DNA from: Microbacterium sp.
Lineage (GTDB): Bacteria > Actinomycetota > Actinomycetes > Actinomycetales > Microbacteriaceae
Assembly (NCBI RefSeq): GCF_029263575.1
Contig: NZ_JAJUFV010000006.1
Location: forward strand, 1 to 43,790
Reading direction: 5' to 3'
DNA length: 43,790 bases
Of the stretch, positions 7,114 through 14,044 are shown one piece after another. Both the position numbers and the translations under genes were made by a program. Numbering within the stretch: the stretch's first letter is position 1; each line of letters starts with the position of its first letter. The notes beneath the pieces are model-generated. The model had not been told where the DNA came from. It did no database searches and worked only from the letters and a program-made list of their open reading frames with translations.

Positions 7114-8829
7114 ATGAAACCCGTCGACCCTAGACTCTTGCGGTACGCGCGCGCCGCGCGGGGGTTCTTCGCGCTCTCGACGGTGATCGGTGTGCTCCAG
7201 ACGGCAGTGGTCATCGCCTTCGCCTGGTTTCTGACGGATGCCGTGACCGGTGCCCTCGCGGGGCGATCTGTTGCGGCATCCCTCGTCTGGTTGCTCGCGC
7301 TCGCGGTGGCGCGCGGGCTGTTGATTGCGGCATCCGACGCCGCAGGCACGACCGCAGCGGCCCGCACCGGAGCGCAACTGCGCCGCGCATTGATCGACGC
7401 AGTCAGCAAGCTCGGACCCGGGTGGCTTGCCGGACGCAACCAGGCCTCACTCGCCGTCACCGCCGGGCACGGACTCGAATCACTCGACGCATACTTCGCG
7501 CGCTATCTGCCGCAGCTCGTGCTGACGGTGATCGCAACGCCGGTTCTGGTCACCGTGATGTGGTGGCGTGATTGGCCGAGTGGTCTGATCGCGACGATCA
7601 CGCTGCCGCTGATTCCGCTGTTTCTCATCTTGATCGGCATCGCGACTCGCACAGTGCAGCGCAAGCAGTGGCAGGCGCTTCAGCGGCTGGCCGCGCGGTT
7701 CGCCGATACCGTGCAGGGGCTGTCGACGCTGCGGCTGTTCGGCCGTGATCGACGTGCGGCTGCCCAGATCGAGGTGACGGCCGAGCAGTACCGGCGCGAG
7801 ACGATGAAGGTGCTGCGCTTCTCGTTCCTGTCGGGGTTCGCGATGGAGCTGCTCGCCTCGCTGGCGGTGGCGCTCATCGCGGTCACAGTGGGGTTCCGGC
7901 TGCTGGCGGGCGACATGTCGCTCGAGGTCGGACTCTTCGTGCTGCTGCTCGCGCCGGAGGCATTCCTGCCGATCCGGCAGGTGGGCGTGCAGTTTCACGC
8001 GGCGTCGGAGGGGGTCGCGGCGACGGAAGACGTGTTCGAGGTGCTCGATGCGGGTGCGGCGCGGCCGGCCCCGGTGCACAATTCAGCAAAGAACGGGCGC
8101 GGTGCGGCCGATCCGGCAGATTCCGGCCCAGAGTCGCCGGATTTTGCCGAGTTGCGCACGGCGCGGACGGGAGCTGACCTGCGGGGCCCGGAGGTACGCA
8201 CGGGCCTGATCGTCAACGATCTGCGCGTGCGCGACCTGCCGCCGGTGTCGTTCGCCGCGACGCATGGCTCGATCACCTTGATCGAGGGGCCCAGCGGCGC
8301 GGGCAAGTCGAGCTTGCTGGCAGCCCTGAGGGGTGCGGTCGATTTCGAGGGTGAAACCGAGGTCGGCGGTAACGATGCGCGCACACTCGCGCCGTCCGAC
8401 TGGCTCGCCTGGGCCGGGCAGACCCCCGGCCTCATGCAGGGCACAATTGCTGCGAACGTGGCTCTCGGTGATTCAACGCCGGATGCTGACGGCGTCCGTC
8501 GCGCCCTCGACTCGGCCTGCGCGGGCGACCTTGACCCCGACCAGGAACTCGGCGTGCAGGGCAGCGGACTCTCGGGCGGACAAGCGCAGCGGGTGGCGGT
8601 CGCTCGCGCGCTTTATCGGCACGCGGCAGACCCCACGCGGGTGCTGATGCTCGACGAACCGTCGAGCGCGTTGGATGCGGACACCGAGGCTCGCCTGTGG
8701 CATTCGCTGCGTGAGCGAGCGGATGCCGGAGCCACGATCCTGCTCGTGTCGCACCGCCGCACGGCGCGCACGATCGCCGACCAGGTCGTGACGCTCATGG
8801 CTCGGCCGCAAGACGGGGTGCCCGCATGA
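7114..8829 (+). CDS. cydD: Thiol reductant ABC exporter subunit CydD
   Basis: A 571-residue ABC half-transporter (six-helix membrane domain then ATPase) that with CydC exports cysteine/glutathione-type thiols needed to assemble cytochrome bd. Walker A is GPSGAGKSS, the signature LSGGQAQR, Walker B VLMLDEPS and the H-loop LLVSHRR. The start at ATG 7114 has GGAG 5 nt upstream and gives the conserved MKPVDPRLLRYARAARGFF. The in-frame ATG at 6982 would add 44 low-complexity residues encoded entirely by palindrome B. The linker between membrane domain and ATPase contains another atypical stretch (NSAKNGRGAADPADSGPESPDF) that coincides with palindrome C. Confidence 0.93.
   Translation: MKPVDPRLLRYARAARGFFALSTVIGVLQTAVVIAFAWFLTDAVTGALAGRSVAASLVWLLALAVARGLLIAASDAAGTTAAARTGAQLRRALIDAVSKLGPGWLAGRNQASLAVTAGHGLESLDAYFARYLPQLVLTVIATPVLVTVMWWRDWPSGLIATITLPLIPLFLILIGIATRTVQRKQWQALQRLAARFADTVQGLSTLRLFGRDRRAAAQIEVTAEQYRRETMKVLRFSFLSGFAMELLASLAVALIAVTVGFRLLAGDMSLEVGLFVLLLAPEAFLPIRQVGVQFHAASEGVAATEDVFEVLDAGAARPAPVHNSAKNGRGAADPADSGPESPDFAELRTARTGADLRGPEVRTGLIVNDLRVRDLPPVSFAATHGSITLIEGPSGAGKSSLLAALRGAVDFEGETEVGGNDARTLAPSDWLAWAGQTPGLMQGTIAANVALGDSTPDADGVRRALDSACAGDLDPDQELGVQGSGLSGGQAQRVAVARALYRHAADPTRVLMLDEPSSALDADTEARLWHSLRERADAGATILLVSHRRTARTIADQVVTLMARPQDGVPA
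8074..8159. repeat. Imperfect palindrome C inside cydD
   Basis: GTGCACAATTCAGCAAA (8074-8090) and TTTGCCGAGTTGCGCAC (8143-8159) pair at 14 of 17 positions plus one wobble, with GGCCG/CGGCC inside. It encodes the non-conserved linker between the CydD membrane and ATPase domains. The words AATTCAGCAAA and CTCGGCAAA resemble those in elements A and B, so an in-frame repeat insertion is possible; this is the weakest of the three. Confidence 0.35.
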
Positions 8830-10613
8830 GCCAGCCCGGGTCGTTCCCTGAGCGCCGCGCCCCGCTCCTTGAGCCGGGCCCACGCGCCCCCGAGGCTCCG
8901 GGCAGCGCGGAGCGCTGGTTGGAGAGGGGCGTGGGGATCGAAGGGTCCGCCAGCCCCCGCATCCGCGAAATTCTCCGGCTCGCCCAGCCGCCGACCGCAC
9001 GCTTCCTGCCCGGGCTGATCTGGGGCGTGCTTTCGGCGGGCGCAGCCGTGGCGCTGCTCGCGGTCAGCGGCTGGCTGATCGTGAGCGCGTCGATCGTCGA
9101 CTCGCTCGTGCCGCTGTCTGTCGCCGTGGTCGGCGTGCGGTTCTTCGCGGTCTCGCGCGCGGTTTTCCGCTATCTCGAGCGACTGTCGGGGCACGACGCG
9201 GCGCTGCGCCAGCTCGCGCGTACCCGGTCGGACATGGTGCGCAGACTCATTCCGCTCTCTCCGGCCGGCCTCGGCAGGACCGACCGTGGCCAAGTGCTCT
9301 CTGCTCTCATCGATGACGTCGAGAATCTGCAGAACCTGCCGCTTCGAGTTGTGCAGCCACTGGCGGTCTCGGCTGTCGTCGCGCTCGGCGCTGTCGGATT
9401 CATCGCGTTCGTCTCGCCTCCGGCGGCGCTCGCTCTGGCCGGGTGTCTGATCGTCACGGCCATCGTGTCGGTCGGTCTCGGCTGGGTGTTCGGCTCGCGC
9501 GCCGAAGAGCGCGTTTCCCTTGCGCGGGCTGACGTTTCGGCATCCCTTGTCGACTATTTCGGCAGTCTGGATGTGCTGCTCGCCTACGGCGCCGAGGCGC
9601 CGGCGCGTGAGCGAATCGAACGCGCCGACCGGGTGCTGCGCCGCACGCTCACCCGGGCATCCGTTGCTCAGGCCGTCGCCGCGGGAGTCGTCTCGACGCT
9701 GGCTGGTGTCGCCTCAGTGGCGACGCTCACCGTGGCGTCGCCGGGCCTGGCGACGGGAGTGATCGATGGCCCGTGGCTGGCGGTTGTCGTGCTCGTGCCG
9801 ATGGTCGTGTTCGAAGTGTTCGGCGCTGTGCCGATCGCGGCGGCGTCGTGGCGCAGCGTGCGCGCGAGCGCGCGGCGCATCGTCGACGCGCTTCCCGGCG
9901 AGCTGCCGGACGAGCTGCGATCGGATGCCGGAATCGCAGAGCCCCCGGCATCCGCTGCTCTTCACCTCCGGAACGTGCACGCAGCGTGGCCGGGAGGAAC
10001 GCCGGCGTTGCGCGGCGTCGATCTCGACCTCGCCGCCGGCGAACGGGTGCTGGTGTCGGGGCCGAGCGGGGCCGGTAAGAGTTCGCTCGCTTCGGTGCTG
10101 GTCGGCTTTCTGCGTGCCGACGTGTCGCGCGCTGGAAGCGAGTTCACCCTGGGCGGGGCGGATGCCGCGTCGCTCAGCGGCCCGGCGCTTCGTGAGGTGA
10201 TCGGGCTGTGCGAGCAGCATCCGCAGCTTTTCGATGAGGACATCCGTCAGAACCTCCTTTTCGCACGAGACACCGCCACCGATGACGAACTGTTCGCGGT
10301 GCTCGAGCGCGTCGGACTCGGCGACTGGGTGCGCGAACGCGGCGGGCTCGACGCACGGGTCGGCGACCGCGGTGCACTGGTGTCGGGTGGTCAGGCGCAG
10401 CGCATTGCGCTGGCGCGGGCGATCCTGCGCGGATTCCCGGTGCTCGTGCTGGATGAGCCGACCGCGGGCGTCGATCCCGAGGCATCCGATGCGCTGTTGC
10501 GCGACATGATGTCAGCGGCGGGGGAGCAGTCGGTGGTGCTCATCTCGCACGTCTCGCCGCCCGCCGGAACCGTCGATCGCGTCGTGCGGATCGACGGCGG
10601 GCGCACGGTGTGA
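8826..10613 (+). CDS. cydC: Thiol reductant ABC exporter subunit CydC
   Basis: The 595-residue partner of CydD, overlapping its stop by ATGA. A six-helix exporter domain (LAVSGWLIVSASIVDSLVPL, FRYLERLSGHDAALR) precedes the ATPase: Walker A GPSGAGKSS, signature VSGGQAQR (first position V rather than L), Walker B VLVLDEPTAGVD, H-loop VLISHVS. The first ~45 residues (PGSFPERRAPLLEPGPRAPEAPGS) are non-conserved and look like translated repeat DNA. With CydD it forms the heterodimeric exporter supporting heme and bd oxidase assembly. Last gene of the operon; no clear terminator, only a short CGCATCCGATGCG palindrome near 10620. Confidence 0.95.
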   Translation: MSQPGSFPERRAPLLEPGPRAPEAPGSAERWLERGVGIEGSASPRIREILRLAQPPTARFLPGLIWGVLSAGAAVALLAVSGWLIVSASIVDSLVPLSVAVVGVRFFAVSRAVFRYLERLSGHDAALRQLARTRSDMVRRLIPLSPAGLGRTDRGQVLSALIDDVENLQNLPLRVVQPLAVSAVVALGAVGFIAFVSPPAALALAGCLIVTAIVSVGLGWVFGSRAEERVSLARADVSASLVDYFGSLDVLLAYGAEAPARERIERADRVLRRTLTRASVAQAVAAGVVSTLAGVASVATLTVASPGLATGVIDGPWLAVVVLVPMVVFEVFGAVPIAAASWRSVRASARRIVDALPGELPDELRSDAGIAEPPASAALHLRNVHAAWPGGTPALRGVDLDLAAGERVLVSGPSGAGKSSLASVLVGFLRADVSRAGSEFTLGGADAASLSGPALREVIGLCEQHPQLFDEDIRQNLLFARDTATDDELFAVLERVGLGDWVRERGGLDARVGDRGALVSGGQAQRIALARAILRGFPVLVLDEPTAGVDPEASDALLRDMMSAAGEQSVVLISHVSPPAGTVDRVVRIDGGRTV

Positions 10614-10641
10614 GCTCACGCATCCGATGCGGTCGACGACG

Positions 10642-10647
10642 TAGCGT
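10642..10647 (+). promoter_or_regulatory. -10 box of a leaderless promoter for the SRPBCC gene
   Basis: TAGCGT is followed by 6 nt and ATG 10654, with no ribosome-binding site. Confidence 0.55.
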
Positions 10648-10653
10648 GGGCAC

Positions 10654-11115
10654 ATGAGCCGAATCGACGAAGCCGCCCGTCTCATCAACGCCTCACCCGA
10701 ACGTGTCTTCTCCGCGCTGAGCACGGCCGACAGCGTCGCGAAGTGGCTGCCGCCGAGGGGAATGACTGCGACGGTCGAGCATTTCGACGCGACGGACGAG
10801 GGTACGTACCGGCTGGTTCTCACCTATGACGACGCGGCGGATGCGCCGGGCAAGAGCAGTGCGAACGAAGATATCGTCGAGGGCCGCTTCGTCGAGGTGA
10901 CACCGGGAGTGCGCCTGGTGCAGGAGATCGAGTTCGAATCAGACGACCCGCGGTACGCGGGAGTCATGCGCATGACGTGGGAAGTGCGGCCCAGCGGTGC
11001 GGGATCTGAGGTGATCTTCCGCGCTGAGGACGTGCCCGCGGGGATCACCGCATCCGATCACATCGAGGGGCTGACCTCGTCGTTGCAGAACCTCGCCGAC
11101 CTCGTCGAGCGCTGA
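10654..11115 (+). CDS. SRPBCC/AHSA1-family protein
   Basis: A 153-residue protein with the START/Bet v1-like fold of the AHSA1 (activator of Hsp90 ATPase homologue) group. Seen are the N-terminal helix and SPERVFSALSTADSVAKWLPPRGM, the central strands (YRLVLTYDD, VRLVQEIEFES), MRMTWEVRP and the long C-terminal helix DHIEGLTSSLQNLADLVE. These small soluble proteins bind hydrophobic ligands in a central cavity; the ligand is not predictable here. The gene appears leaderless and stands alone, convergent with the oxygenase-like gene 17 nt downstream. Confidence 0.85.
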   Translation: MSRIDEAARLINASPERVFSALSTADSVAKWLPPRGMTATVEHFDATDEGTYRLVLTYDDAADAPGKSSANEDIVEGRFVEVTPGVRLVQEIEFESDDPRYAGVMRMTWEVRPSGAGSEVIFRAEDVPAGITASDHIEGLTSSLQNLADLVER

Positions 11116-11132
11116 AGGGAAGGTGTCGAGCG

Positions 11133-11909
11133 TCAGTTGTAGAGCTCGGCCGGCGGTTCCATGACGATGCCCTGCGCCTCGAAGATGCGGCGGCGCTCTT
11201 CGATGCGGCGGTGCATCTCGACCTGGGCGTCTTCGACGAGCTGAGCGTCGAGTTCGACGCTGGGCGGATGCTGGTCGCCATTGTTCGCGGCGATGTACGA
11301 GTCGAGTTCGGGGCCCGAGGTCCACGACGTGATCAGCGAGTAGCGCGGTTCGGGTCCCTGGTGCCACACGGCGTGCCAGAAGCGCTGCGTATCGACGATG
11401 ATGCGCGAGCCTGCCGGGAGGGCGAGGCGGATCTCCGTGGCGGGATCGAAGCGATCCTCGCGCAGAATCAACAGCGAATCGCGGTCATCGGTGAGGTTGA
11501 ACCAGCCGCGTACGACCCAGCCGGAGCCTTCTTCGTTGAGGCGGTTGTTGTCGTCCTGGTGCAGGTTGTAGATCGCGTCCGCGTAGGTGTTGGGCTGCAG
11601 CTCGATGACGCGGCAACGGCCGACGTTCGCGCCTGGCTCTTGCGCGCGGCGGGCGAGGTTCGGCGCCTTCTCGACCTGGCTCGCCACCCACACGCCGTCT
11701 CTGTCGGTGCGCGGCGGGGTGTGGTTCCAGAATCCATTGCACTCGATGTCGCCGGCGTAGCTCGCGAGAGGCGCGAAACGGGTGATTCCGGATGAGCGCC
11801 AACCGACGTACTCCAGATTCAACCATTCGGTCGGATCAGCTGCCTGCTCGTAATCGTCGAGGACGACGTATCCGGTCTCCTCCAGCGCCTGTGACGTGAT
11901 GAAGCTCAT
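11133..11909 (-). CDS. 2-oxoglutarate/Fe(II) oxygenase-like protein
   Basis: A 258-residue protein I assign tentatively to the cupin-fold Fe(II)/2OG oxygenases. The reasons are an H-x-D pair (NLHQDDNN, H117/D119), a distal His in QRFWHAVWHQGPEPR (H179 or H183) and a following Arg (R189), the expected order of metal and 2OG ligands, set in a strand-rich core (WVVRGWFNL, GSRIIVDT). The start is ATG 11909 behind GGAAAGG; the track extension to 12152 runs through the tRNA gene and is rejected. A charged C-terminal helix (QVEMHRRIEERRRIFEAQ) follows the core. Substrate unknown; no partner gene adjoins. Confidence 0.6.
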   Translation of the reverse strand: MSFITSQALEETGYVVLDDYEQAADPTEWLNLEYVGWRSSGITRFAPLASYAGDIECNGFWNHTPPRTDRDGVWVASQVEKAPNLARRAQEPGANVGRCRVIELQPNTYADAIYNLHQDDNNRLNEEGSGWVVRGWFNLTDDRDSLLILREDRFDPATEIRLALPAGSRIIVDTQRFWHAVWHQGPEPRYSLITSWTSGPELDSYIAANNGDQHPPSVELDAQLVEDAQVEMHRRIEERRRIFEAQGIVMEPPAELYN

Positions 11910-12032
11910 GGTGCACCTTTCCGGACCGGCGTCTCCGTCCATCCGTATGGCCATCCTAATCAGCGGTGGCCTGTGCGCGGGCGCGGATGCATCGATTCGC
12001 GCGATGGCCCCGCGTCGCGTAAACTCTTCCGC

Positions 12033-12121
12033 GGTGACGTGTCCGAGCGGCCGAAGGTGCAACACTCGAAATGTTGTGTAGGTAACCCCTACCGTGGGTT
12101 CAAATCCCACCGTCACCGCCA
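12033..12121 (+). tRNA. tRNA-Ser(CGA)
   Basis: An 89-nt class II tRNA with encoded CCA. Acceptor arms GGTGACG/CGTCACC, anticodon stem-loop CAACA-CTCGAAA-TGTTG with anticodon CGA (reads UCG), a long variable arm GTAGG-TAAC-CCCTAC, T-loop GGTTCAAATCC, and discriminator G then CCA. TAAACT lies 7 nt upstream, a well-placed -10 box. The catabolic island begins right after it, but I found no second copy of the tRNA 3' end in the window to mark an attachment site. Confidence 0.96.
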
Positions 12122-12127
12122 GAATTA

Positions 12128-12168
12128 AAGCCCCGCGATCCCTTGTAAACACTGGGATCGCGGGGCTT
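12128..12168 (+). terminator. tRNA-Ser terminator hairpin
   Basis: AAGCCCCGCGATCCC and its exact complement form a 15-bp stem around an 11-nt loop, 6 nt after the tRNA CCA, followed by CTTGCCTTTACT. Confidence 0.9.
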
Positions 12169-12243
12169 CTTGCCTTTACTAGGCCAGCGGTAACGCGCGT
12201 TTGCGGTTGGGTCTGTTCGCCAACCCGTTTTGAGAGCAGGATG

Positions 12244-12533
12244 TCAGGAGCGCGCGTCTCCTAGGTAGCCCGCAGAATGTCGTACGGGGACTCCTTCCTG
12301 GACCATCTCTAGCTCGGTCTCATCGCGGACTGTCACGGGGTAAGCTCGTCCGTCGGTCAGGTTCATACCGATTTGCGGGCCATGCGGTTGGCGAGCGCCA
12401 CGATTCCTTCGGAGGCAATCCAATCCAACGCCACCAAACTCCCAACGGAAATGCTTCGGCGGTAGTCCACGGACGCAAGGTCCGCGTAGTCAATGCGCTG
12501 AGACACGAGAGATCCGCATCTGATCGTGTCCAA
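12244..12533 (-). pseudogene. Small frameshifted gene or two overlapping small ORFs
   Basis: Absent from the ORF track because each piece is under 60 codons. Minus-strand frame 1 runs from TTG 12533 (AAGGTGAC 6 nt upstream) to TGA 12363: 56 residues including DYADLASVDYRRSISVGSLV. Frame 2 starts at ATG 12366, overlapping as ATGA, and ends at 12244: 40 residues, MNLTDGRAYPVTVRDETELE onward. Adding one A to the CAAAT run before the junction would join them as ...ANRMARKIGMNLTDGRAYPV..., a coherent ~97-residue protein, so I favour a frameshifted gene. Third-position GC is lower than the backbone, like the island. I do not recognise the family. Confidence 0.45.
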
Positions 12534-12754
12534 TCAGAGTCACCTTAGAGCCAGTGGGCGGCGAACGCCGGGGGCCACATGATTCTGAGGCGCGCCCGTT
12601 GGCTAGATAAGCGATTAATGGTTAATCACCGTTTGCACTTCGTTGGGTCATGAACGGGATAGATCCGCGCCAAGGCCTCCGTGACCTTGCCTGCACCGCA
12701 GGCCATAGATGCTCTATTTGGATAAAAGAGTCAACGTTTCATCTGCATCCTCTG
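12534..12754. other. Gene-free stretch with one perfect dyad
   Basis: No protein-coding frame looks real here. It contains a perfect dyad GATTAA-TGG-TTAATC (12613-12627) and a short GCCTGC-ACC-GCAGGC hairpin (12689-12703). The first has operator-like form and AT content, but no gene starts beside it. Confidence 0.4.
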
Positions 12755-12784
12755 TTGACAGCGTAATCGACATGACTGTACTCT
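12755..12784 (+). promoter_or_regulatory. Candidate promoter of the thiolase/acyl-CoA synthetase genes
   Basis: TTGACA (12755-12760) and TACTCT (12779-12784) are spaced by 18 bp. The predicted transcript has an ~80-nt leader containing the operator-like core at 12820. Confidence 0.5.
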
Positions 12785-12819
12785 CGGGCGATAAGTGATT
12801 CACAATATGATGATTCCAA

Positions 12820-12831
12820 ATTTACTTAGCG
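12820..12831. promoter_or_regulatory. Operator-like site 1 of the catabolic regulon
   Basis: ATTTACTTAGCG; its reverse complement CGCTAAGTAAAT is a variant of the GCATTAAGTAAAT core found before the TRAP genes and the SCP-x operon. It lies in the thiolase leader. Confidence 0.45.
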
Positions 12832-12872
12832 TTGAGTCATTGTGATCGCCCGACGGACCAAAGGAGATTCAC

Positions 12873-14018
12873 ATGAGGCGTGTTGCGATTGTCGCCGGAG
12901 CCCGGACTCCCATTGGCAAGGCCGGGGGCGCGTACAAAGATGTGCACCCCGTCGAGTTGCTCAGCGTGACAATGCGCGCTGCCGTCGAGAAGACCGGGCG
13001 CGACCCTGCGCTCATCGAGCAGATTTTCGTCGGCTGTGTGCAGCAGGTCAACAACCAATCCATGAACATCGGGCGGAATGCGTGGCTGAACGCAGGGTTC
13101 ACCGAGCGAACTCCCGCCTTCACTCTCGACGCGCAATGCTGCTCGGGGCAGGAAGCGGCCAACCTGGGATTCTCTGTGATTGCGAGCGGCCAAGCAGATA
13201 TCGTGCTCGCAGGCGGGGTGGAATCGCTCAGCCGTGTGCCTCTCGGCGCCACTCAGGGGCAGGGCGTGAATTTTCCGTATCCGGATTCGCTCTTGGCGCA
13301 GTGGGATATGCCGTCTTTGCAGACCGCTGTAGAAGCCGCGGCGATCAAGTACGGCGTGACTCGCGAAGCTGCCGACGAGTATGGTGTGAGATCTCATCTG
13401 CGAGCCGCTGCGGCGTGGGACGAAGGACGCTTCGATGACGAAATAACCTTCGTTGAACGAGACGAAGCCGTGCTGCTTTCACAGGACCAAGGCATCCGGC
13501 GCGATTCCAGCGTCGAGCGTTCGGCGCAGTTGTCGCCCGCGTACTCGCCAGACGGAATCGTCACCGCAGCAAACGCGTCGCAGTTTTCAGATGGTGCGGC
13601 GAGTCTCGTGCTGGCATCGGAGGACGCTTGCGACAGATACGGCTTGGAACCTCTTGCGTGGATTACGGACACGGCACTGGTCGGGAGTGATCCCAATTTC
13701 ATGTTCGAAGGCCCGCTGGAAGTGACCGATTCCATTTTGAAGCGTGCCGGATTGACGCTCGACGACGTCGACCGCGTTGAGATTCATGAGGCGTTCGCCG
13801 TACCGGTGCTCATGTGGCTGAACCGCTACCCGTATGGCGTGGACAAGGTCAACGTTGACGGAGCGGGGATCAGCCTCGGTCATCCGTACGGCGCGACGGG
13901 AATCCGGCATCTGGTTCATCTTGCGTACTCCATGAGGCGGGAGTCTTTGCAAGTAGGACTTCAGGTCATGTGCGGTGGGGGCGGACTGGGCAGTGGCACC
14001 GTTTTGCGCCGCGATTGA
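12873..14018 (+). CDS. Thiolase family protein (acetyl-CoA C-acyltransferase)
   Basis: A 381-residue degradative-type thiolase that cleaves 3-oxoacyl-CoA with CoA to release acetyl-CoA. The N-terminus VAIVAGARTPIGKAGGAYKDV is typical. The acylated Cys lies in LDAQCCSGQEA (C89, with a second Cys in place of the usual Ser/Ala), the catalytic His in VEIHEAFA, the conserved GHPYGATGIR, and the second Cys in MCGGGGLGSG. Start ATG 12873 has AAAGGAG upstream. It is followed 27 nt later by the acyl-CoA synthetase and preceded by an AT-rich promoter with an operator-like site. FadA-like; the actual substrate is unknown. Confidence 0.9.
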   Translation: MRRVAIVAGARTPIGKAGGAYKDVHPVELLSVTMRAAVEKTGRDPALIEQIFVGCVQQVNNQSMNIGRNAWLNAGFTERTPAFTLDAQCCSGQEAANLGFSVIASGQADIVLAGGVESLSRVPLGATQGQGVNFPYPDSLLAQWDMPSLQTAVEAAAIKYGVTREAADEYGVRSHLRAAAAWDEGRFDDEITFVERDEAVLLSQDQGIRRDSSVERSAQLSPAYSPDGIVTAANASQFSDGAASLVLASEDACDRYGLEPLAWITDTALVGSDPNFMFEGPLEVTDSILKRAGLTLDDVDRVEIHEAFAVPVLMWLNRYPYGVDKVNVDGAGISLGHPYGATGIRHLVHLAYSMRRESLQVGLQVMCGGGGLGSGTVLRRD

Positions 14019-14044
14019 TTTCTTGAATAGAACGAGGTGAAGCC

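Noticed and set aside
12095-12121. tRNA-Ser 3' end as an integration (att) site
   Set aside because: No second copy of the tRNA 3' end and no integrase gene were found in the window, so an attachment site cannot be supported.
12033-12152. Extension of the oxygenase-like gene upstream through the tRNA
   Set aside because: The frame crosses tRNA-Ser and lacks a ribosome-binding site; ATG 11909 with GGAAAGG is clear.
12797-12846. CRP/GlxR site before the thiolase (TCACAAT...ATTGTGA)
   Set aside because: The half-sites are ~30 bp apart and inverted relative to TGTGA-N6-TCACA, so they do not form a GlxR site.
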